Origin: a virus
Direction: 5' to 3' (one strand)
Virus record (IMG/VR): IMGVR_UViG_3300042397_001578
Span: 1 to 33,801 of that record
DNA: 33,801 bases
Shown here: positions 30,379-33,801 of the stretch, piece after piece
Layout of the letters: every line of letters starts with the position of its first letter
Numbering within the stretch: the stretch's first letter is position 1
Notes under the pieces: generated by a model
Database searches by the model: none
The model's input: only the letters and a program-made list of their open reading frames with translations
Told to the model about the DNA's origin: nothing
Program-made: the position numbers and the translations under genes

Positions 30379-30755
30379 GGCTTCCTCTTGAGTAGTTCTG
30401 CTTCCAGCCCGAGAACCATCGACTTGAGCATGGCGTTCTCGTGCAGCACTGGCGATATGTTGACGGCTCGTGTCGCCTCCTGCGCGTCGAACAGTTGCAT
30501 CATCAGGTCGGTGTTCGTGCTGCGAATGCGTTCGAACGCTTCTTTCCACTTGGCGCACTCCGCCTCCAGCTCACGCACGCGGTCGATGAGCGCGGGCACG
30601 TCGGTGCGGGCATGGGCAACGAACGGCCCAGAGTTGGGCCATGCACCTCGGACAATCAGCGTATTTACCCCTTCTATCGCGCCACTGCCGGCGCAGTATT
30701 TCCACGGTCCCGGCGTCGCCGCGTTCGCGCGGGCTTCGATTTCGTCGAGGTTCAT
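30375..30755 (-). CDS. Ea22-like / DUF-type early protein (126 aa)
   Basis: ATG 30755, GGCGAAGCC upstream. The N-terminus LDEIEARANAATPGPWKY (3-20) followed by GAIEGVNTLIVRGAWPNSGP and AHARTDVPALIDRVRELEAE (48-67) is the pattern of a widespread phage early protein (ea22-like; 'AR...ATPGPW... D.P.LI.RVRELE'), of unknown function. Then a long coiled coil (ECAKWKEAFERIRSTNTDLM) and a Leu-rich tail. It shares the DxxALxxRVRELEAE block with its downstream neighbour, which suggests duplication and divergence. Confidence 0.6.
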   Translation of the reverse strand: MNLDEIEARANAATPGPWKYCAGSGAIEGVNTLIVRGAWPNSGPFVAHARTDVPALIDRVRELEAECAKWKEAFERIRSTNTDLMMQLFDAQEATRAVNISPVLHENAMLKSMVLGLEAELLKRKP

Positions 30756-30946
30756 GGCTTCGCCTTCCTTCGCGTGGTCGCATGGGTTCGGATAAGCCCT
30801 GTCGGGGTCACCGTTACCTGGAGATTTGCTCTTTTTGTCATCACTTCCAAAACAACATATCCACTCTCTGTAGAGTGAATGCGCGTCACTTCCGCCGGCC
30901 CCCACACGAAGCCGTAATCCGTAAAGTGCATCGGCGGCTTGCTCAT
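30752..30946 (-). CDS. Small hypothetical beta-rich protein (64 aa)
   Basis: ATG 30946 behind GGAGGAGCC. Sequence MSKPPMHFTDYGFVWGPAEV, then TRIHSTESGYVVLEVMTKRA and NLQVTVTPTGLIRTHATTRR: alternating hydrophobic and polar residues as in a small beta barrel, and a basic tail. No family recognised. Coupled to both neighbours by 4-bp ATGA overlaps, which supports it as a gene. The longer frame to 31048 overlaps coding sequence in another frame and is not used. Confidence 0.6.
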   Translation of the reverse strand: MSKPPMHFTDYGFVWGPAEVTRIHSTESGYVVLEVMTKRANLQVTVTPTGLIRTHATTRRKAKP

Positions 30947-31410
30947 GGCTCCTCCGGAATCGGAAGCGCGCGAATAGCGCCCTCCATGCGTTGCGAGCCC
31001 ATGCCGAGCCCGTCCTCGTGCGAAAGGTGTTTGACGCAATTCGCACACGCCTCCCGCATCGCCTCCGCCCCACGGCGGTAGGCGGCGTCGCGCTCGCGCG
31101 TCAGATCTTCAATGCGAAGCTGCTGCTCAAGCTCGATAGAGCTGTGGTCGTTGAACAGCATGATCATCTCTTTGGATGACTCAGCGGCTTCCTTCTTGGC
31201 TTCGTCGCGCTCATTCATAAGATTCAGGATAAACGCATGCGTAGCCTGAAGGACCGTGACCGGGTGACGGTGGAGACCCGGCTCCACAAGCGCAGCCAGG
31301 TCGAGTACGTGTCTGTTCGTCTCGTCGAGCATCTTCTTCCATGCGTCACGATGCTTCGTCACGATCTCCAGCTTGGCTTCCAGTTCTTCGATGGTCATGG
31401 CTTCGCTCAT
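30943..31410 (-). CDS. Hypothetical coiled-coil protein (155 aa)
   Basis: ATG 31410 follows GAGGAAGCC and a second ATG follows four codons later. The protein is mostly helical: EAMTIEELEAKLEIVTKHRD, a hydrophobic helix (TVLQATHAFILNLMNERDEA), then EQQLRIEDLTRERDAAYRRG and AEAMREACANCVKHLSHEDG. No catalytic motif seen. Adjacent to the helicase loader with a 4-bp overlap. Function unknown. Confidence 0.55.
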   Translation of the reverse strand: MSEAMTIEELEAKLEIVTKHRDAWKKMLDETNRHVLDLAALVEPGLHRHPVTVLQATHAFILNLMNERDEAKKEAAESSKEMIMLFNDHSSIELEQQLRIEDLTRERDAAYRRGAEAMREACANCVKHLSHEDGLGMGSQRMEGAIRALPIPEEP

Positions 31411-32138
31411 GGCTTCCTCTCGATGAGCTTGGTGAGACCGGAGAACATGCGCCGCGAGAACTGTGGGCCGTACGCCGTCTCGATGGCTGGTGGCGTTAGC
31501 CCGCTCGTGATGATGGTCTGGTAGCCGTTCTCCTCGCGGTGACGCAGCACGCGGTACAGGTCACCGTCCTGGTCCTTCTGCCCGATGACGTCGTCGATGA
31601 TCAGAGGGTTCCAGCTGAAGGCGTGCGTGAGTTCGCGAGGATCTTCGCCAAGCTTCGACGAACGACGGCAGGTGCAGATGTCGTCGGCGTGCATGAACTT
31701 CCAGTTGAACATGCGCTGGTCGATGATCTTGTTCGTGGCCTTGGCGGTGGGCTCGCCGGAGTGGACGATCTTTTCAACCGAGGTCCACGTCGCGGAGTAG
31801 GCCAGCATGTAGCGGGCGACTGGGAGGGCGAGCGCCGTCGAGGTCTTGCCGACGCCGGTCTTGCCGACGAGGGTCAGGAATGGAACCTGGACACCGGTCT
31901 GGTCGAGGGCAGGCGTTAGCTCAGCGATGGCTGGCGGCACGCCGTCTGCGAGCATGGTGGCCACGACTTGGCGGAAGCGTTCGGGGATGCAGCGGATCTT
32001 GTTGACTGCTTCGACGACGGTCAACTCCTTGCGGGTCAACTCGGTCTTGTCGACAGGGGTATGCGCCTTGGCGCGCATCGCCTGCATCTTCAGGGTTGTG
32101 TCCATCGCCTTGGCGATGATGGTCTCAAGGTCATCCAT
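31407..32138 (-). CDS. DnaC-like helicase loader ATPase
   Basis: 243 residues from ATG 32138, behind GGAGGAAACC; the longer frame from 32183 overlaps the upstream gene. Walker A LVGKTGVGKTSTAL (90-103) with G-K-T at 97-99, Walker B NPLIIDDVIG (177-186), a sensor-like QTIITSGLTP (207-216), and SRRMFSGLTKLIE near the end (228-240) as arginine-finger region. This is the DnaC/IstB-type AAA+ layout. It would load the replicative helicase at the origin recognised by the adjacent replication protein. A Cys pair (CTC at 155-157) sits between the boxes. Confidence 0.85.
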   Translation of the reverse strand: MDDLETIIAKAMDTTLKMQAMRAKAHTPVDKTELTRKELTVVEAVNKIRCIPERFRQVVATMLADGVPPAIAELTPALDQTGVQVPFLTLVGKTGVGKTSTALALPVARYMLAYSATWTSVEKIVHSGEPTAKATNKIIDQRMFNWKFMHADDICTCRRSSKLGEDPRELTHAFSWNPLIIDDVIGQKDQDGDLYRVLRHREENGYQTIITSGLTPPAIETAYGPQFSRRMFSGLTKLIERKP

Positions 32139-32808
32139 GGTTTCCTCCGTACTTGTTGATTCCAGCGAGCCAGTATTCTTCACCGGCTCCTTCGGGGTGG
32201 TCGTTGGTTTGCAGCAGGTTGTTCGACAGGTTGGGCCGCTTGACCTGGGCTGGTCGAGGGTTCGCTCGGCGCAGCCAGTTGCGGGCGAAGGCGTCGTAGT
32301 CCTTGTACGTCTTGCCGCTTGCCTTGAGCCAGTCGAGCATGGCCGTGACCTCGGTGTTCAGGTCGAGCCCCCTCTCCTTGGCTATGTCGATGTGGTCCTG
32401 CTTAGGAGCCCAGCCGTCTTCGGACGGCTTGGGCACGCGCGGAGCGCGCTTCTTCTTCTCTAGTATTGTCTTGTCTTGTATTGTCTTGTCTTGATGATCA
32501 CTTGAACTCACGTGAACCGATGTGAGCTCACTTGAGTTCACGTGATGCTTCTTGAGCTCACGCTTTGCGGCCATCGCCTCGCGCTGGTCGAGCAGCTTCT
32601 TGCAGCGAGCAGCGAAGGTTGGCCGTAGACCAACGGCGTCGAGCTTCGAGGCATCCTCAGCGAAGGTCGCTGGAAGGTCGTCGCTCTCGTGGTCGACCGT
32701 CCACCTTGTGATGCGAAGCCACGCGATGACGAGGTCCACGCGCCCACACTGGGCAAATGCTTCGAGTGAAGCCAGCTCGCTTGTGTGTTGTTTGTACCAG
32801 CCTGCCAT
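32131..32808 (-). CDS. O-like replication initiation protein (225 aa)
   Basis: ATG 32808, AGAGGTAACTG upstream. N-terminal helices (MAGWYKQHTSELASLEAFAQ, then CGRVDLVIAWLRITRWTVDH) read as a small winged-helix-like part; residues 84-120 form a Ser/His/Lys/Gln linker with two copies of QDKTI (106-110 and 111-115); the C-terminal part DGWAPKQDHIDIAKERGLDL then DYDAFARNWLRRANPRP (171-187) matches the tail of many phage replication initiators that recruit the loader or helicase. The next gene is the loader, overlapping by 8 bp. The linker-coding DNA holds the candidate origin. Confidence 0.75.
   Translation of the reverse strand: MAGWYKQHTSELASLEAFAQCGRVDLVIAWLRITRWTVDHESDDLPATFAEDASKLDAVGLRPTFAARCKKLLDQREAMAAKRELKKHHVNSSELTSVHVSSSDHQDKTIQDKTILEKKKRAPRVPKPSEDGWAPKQDHIDIAKERGLDLNTEVTAMLDWLKASGKTYKDYDAFARNWLRRANPRPAQVKRPNLSNNLLQTNDHPEGAGEEYWLAGINKYGGNHG
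32463..32561. other. Candidate replication origin: phased iterons plus 15-bp direct duplication
   Basis: On the plus strand four copies of the 11-mer YKTGARYTCAC lie at 32501, 32521, 32531 and 32551: CTTGAACTCAC, TGTGAGCTCAC, CTTGAGTTCAC, CTTGAGCTCAC. Steps of 20, 10 and 20 bp match the helical turn and are not multiples of three, so they do not follow the reading frame. TCACGTGA palindromes occur at 32508 and 32538. Next to them GTATTGTCTTGTCTT occurs twice in perfect tandem (32463-32477, 32478-32492). Inside the replication gene, this mirrors lambda ori in gene O. Confidence 0.65.
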
Positions 32809-32811
32809 CAG

Positions 32812-32931
32812 TTACCTCTTGATGCGCGGCAAGCTCTCGACAACTCGGACATCGCGAGGTATCTTGTTCTTGCCATCGGTTGTGCGGCCTCGGACTCTTG
32901 CCGGAGTTCGGGGCCAAGTTGTTTTTGCCAT
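32812..32931 (-). CDS. Small basic protein (39 aa)
   Basis: ATG 32931 to TAA 32812, just before the replication gene. Translation: MAKTTWPRTPARVRGRTTDG then KNKIPRDVRVVESLPRIKR. Very basic, Pro/Arg-rich, no family recognised. The stop codon overlaps the ribosome binding site of the next gene (AAGAGGTAACTG), which fits coupled translation. Its own ribosome binding site is weak (CGAGC). Could be a short early regulator or nucleic-acid binder. Confidence 0.45.
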   Translation of the reverse strand: MAKTTWPRTPARVRGRTTDGKNKIPRDVRVVESLPRIKR

Positions 32932-32957
32932 AGCTCGAAGACTGTGGCAAGTACGAC

Positions 32958-33029
32958 CATCCCCTAATGGTTGGGGATGAACGAGAGGGTGCCGCGATTA
33001 AGCCTGTCACACCCTCTCGTTTCTTTTTT
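32958..33029 (+). terminator. Plus-strand tandem hairpins ending in a T-tract
   Basis: First hairpin CATCCCC (32958-32964) with GGGGATG (32973-32979). Second: AACGAGAGGGTG (32980-32991) pairs perfectly with CACCCTCTCGTT (33010-33021), followed by T at 33022, C, then TTTTTT (33024-33029). The T-tract is on the plus strand, so it would stop rightward transcription, although all genes here read leftward. On the minus strand the hairpin is followed by GTTCATCCCC, no T-tract. It may end an antisense or stable RNA, or insulate the replication operon. T-tract overlaps the stop codon of the gene at 33028. Confidence 0.7.
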
Positions 33030-33252
33030 ACAGGCTTTCGCAGGCCTCGAAGAGGTAGAGCCGGGCCTCCTCAACTTTGGCCGCTTGTTCAGTTTCTCGA
33101 AGTACCCACTTCACCTCTTCCTGAATGGTCTCGAAGCACTTGGGCTTGGACTCACGCAGGTGCTTGAGTTGACGCGAGCGGTCGTAGAACTGCTCGGCCC
33201 ACTTCACGACTAGGGAATAGTCTTCGTAGTTGTCCTGGGGATTGTAGGGCAT
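33028..33252 (-). CDS. Hypothetical helical protein (74 aa)
   Basis: ATG 33252 with GAAAGAG upstream, stop TAA at 33028-33030. Sequence MPYNPQDNYEDYSLVVKWAE then QFYDRSRQLKHLRESKPKCF and ETIQEEVKWVLRETEQAAKV: helical, charged and aromatic, no family recognised. It overlaps the preceding gene by 43 bp. The hairpins described at 32958-33029 lie just after its stop. Confidence 0.6.
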   Translation of the reverse strand: MPYNPQDNYEDYSLVVKWAEQFYDRSRQLKHLRESKPKCFETIQEEVKWVLRETEQAAKVEEARLYLFEACESL

Positions 33253-33482
33253 GGCTCTTTCTCGTTGGCTTTACAGGTGATGCACTTGCTCATGCGGCCC
33301 TTGCGGAAGTCGCCTTCCCACTTGAAGATGCGGTATCCGCACGAGCACTCGATGAGCCACCGACGCTCGTGAATGTTGTTGCCGTCCTGGACTAGCTCGA
33401 CCAGCGTCCACCCGGAAATCATCTCGCCGGGTGTACGCGGGCTGGTGCCAAAGCGGCTATGAATCACAGCCCCGCGATTCAA
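33210..33482 (-). CDS. Zinc-type CxC/CxxC protein (90 aa)
   Basis: The frame opens at TTG 33482 overlapping the upstream stop (TTGA); GTG at residue 6 or ATG at residue 21 are possible starts. MISGWTLVELVQD (21-33) then RWLIECSCGYRIFKWEG (41-57) and KGRMSKCITCKANEKE (61-76) supply four cysteines (C46, C48, C67, C70). It is built like the protein at 29481-29777 (G-W/F-x-LV start, W-x-C-x-C-G, then a second Cys pair), so both may be relatives of one zinc-ribbon-like phage family. The C-terminus is Thr/Pro-rich and overlaps the next gene by 43 bp. Confidence 0.6.
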   Translation of the reverse strand: MNRGAVIHSRFGTSPRTPGEMISGWTLVELVQDGNNIHERRWLIECSCGYRIFKWEGDFRKGRMSKCITCKANEKEPCPTIPRTTTKTIP

Positions 33483-33801
33483 AACGGATCCTGCGCGTCG
33501 TTCATCCAGTCGGGGTCACCGCCTGGGAGTGGTTCCATCTTGGCCGGTCCGCCGTTCGCGCGGTGGCGAGCAGCCCAGCCACGGGCACGAGCGGCGTCCT
33601 TCGCGGACCAGTCGGCGAACTTCGCCTTGGCCGGGTCTTGCGATTGCTTGCGCGAGATGGCGTCGAGCATGCCGCTCATCTCGTCGAGGAATTCTGCGGG
33701 GCAGTCGCTGAACTTCCAGCCCTTGTAGTCCGGGCCAGTCCACTTCGAGGGGATGAGCCGCACCTCCGGGTTGCCGTACTTGCCGTCGAGGTCGGAGTCG
33801 T
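33479..33801 (-). CDS. Unrecognised protein, 5' part beyond the window (partial)
   Basis: The frame runs in from the right edge without a stop. The first visible segment is DSDLDGKYGNPEVRLIPSKW followed by TGPDYKGWKFSDCPAEFLDE, so the GTG at 33763 is internal and not the start. The phrase G.YG.P.VR..P..W.G.D..G..FS.CP.EFLD resembles a widespread small phage protein of unknown function that lies among early or recombination genes. The rest is a helical, Ala/Lys-rich tail ending GDPDWMNDAQDPF. No catalytic motif seen in the visible part. Confidence 0.6.
   Translation of the reverse strand, partial: DSDLDGKYGNPEVRLIPSKWTGPDYKGWKFSDCPAEFLDEMSGMLDAISRKQSQDPAKAKFADWSAKDAARARGWAARHRANGGPAKMEPLPGGDPDWMNDAQDPF

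Noticed and set aside
32463-32492. The 15-bp duplication read simply as a protein repeat (QDKTI twice)
   Set aside because: Explains that segment only in part: neighbouring 11-mers occur in different frames, so an origin role was retained as the better reading of the whole region.

Overview
This window looks like most of the genome of a tailed dsDNA phage of podovirus type, with high G+C, probably infecting a Gram-negative bacterium and possibly of environmental origin. The evidence for a short tail is a set of terminase, portal, scaffold, coat, head-tail adaptor, nozzle, three large Gly/Ala-rich ejection-type proteins and a fibre, with no tape measure, major tail tube or sheath gene. No bacterial housekeeping gene, tRNA, integrase, transposase, CRISPR array or reverse transcriptase was seen. 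Both edges cut through genes, so the genome is longer than the window.

Layout. (1) 1-1560, minus strand: a leftward operon of four very small genes followed by a partial gene with the Cys-rich and NGTSDI signature of the phage gp88-like family. Three of the spacers here are relatives of one palindrome-rich repeat. (2) 1561-2423: a divergent control region with a degenerate 15-bp-period array, a possible operator, and a striking G6/C8 hairpin. (3) 2424-24855, plus strand: packaging and virion genes in the order two or three small ORFs, large terminase, portal, scaffold, major capsid, two small head-associated ORFs, head-tail adaptor, a small ORF, a 1710-residue nozzle-like protein, three ejection-type proteins, a small beta-rich protein and a tail fibre. 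(4) 24860-28052, plus strand: fibre-associated small proteins and a lysis region containing membrane/coiled-coil proteins, a small lipoprotein and a glucosaminidase-like endolysin, ending in a DUF5872-like gene. (5) 27952-33801, minus strand: an early/replication operon reading leftward. In transcription order it has an unrecognised gene cut by the edge, a CxC/CxxC zinc-type protein, small ORFs, an O-like replication protein, a DnaC-like helicase loader, several ATGA-coupled small ORFs, a second zinc-type protein, a small-terminase-like HTH protein, a RusA resolvase and a tandem ribbon-helix-helix protein. The last gene converges on, and overlaps, the end of the lysis region.

How it fits together: the replication protein gene contains four phased 11-bp iterons next to a perfect 15-bp direct duplication, which makes a good candidate for a lambda-like intragenic origin recognised by its own product. 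The helicase loader sits directly downstream. RusA would resolve replicative concatemers before packaging. Most genes overlap by 1-8 bp (ATGA or TGATG), so translation is probably coupled. A recurring initiation cassette (GAGGAAACCATG or GAGGAAGCCATG) precedes genes on both strands.

Most attractive for follow-up: the iteron/duplication origin; the plus-strand tandem hairpins with a T-tract inside the leftward replication operon (possible antisense RNA); the tandem RHH protein; the repeated spacers around the small left genes; the frame switch between the two ORFs upstream of the terminase; and the orphan translation-initiation cassette near 29455. All functional names are from motif recognition by eye; no database search was run.
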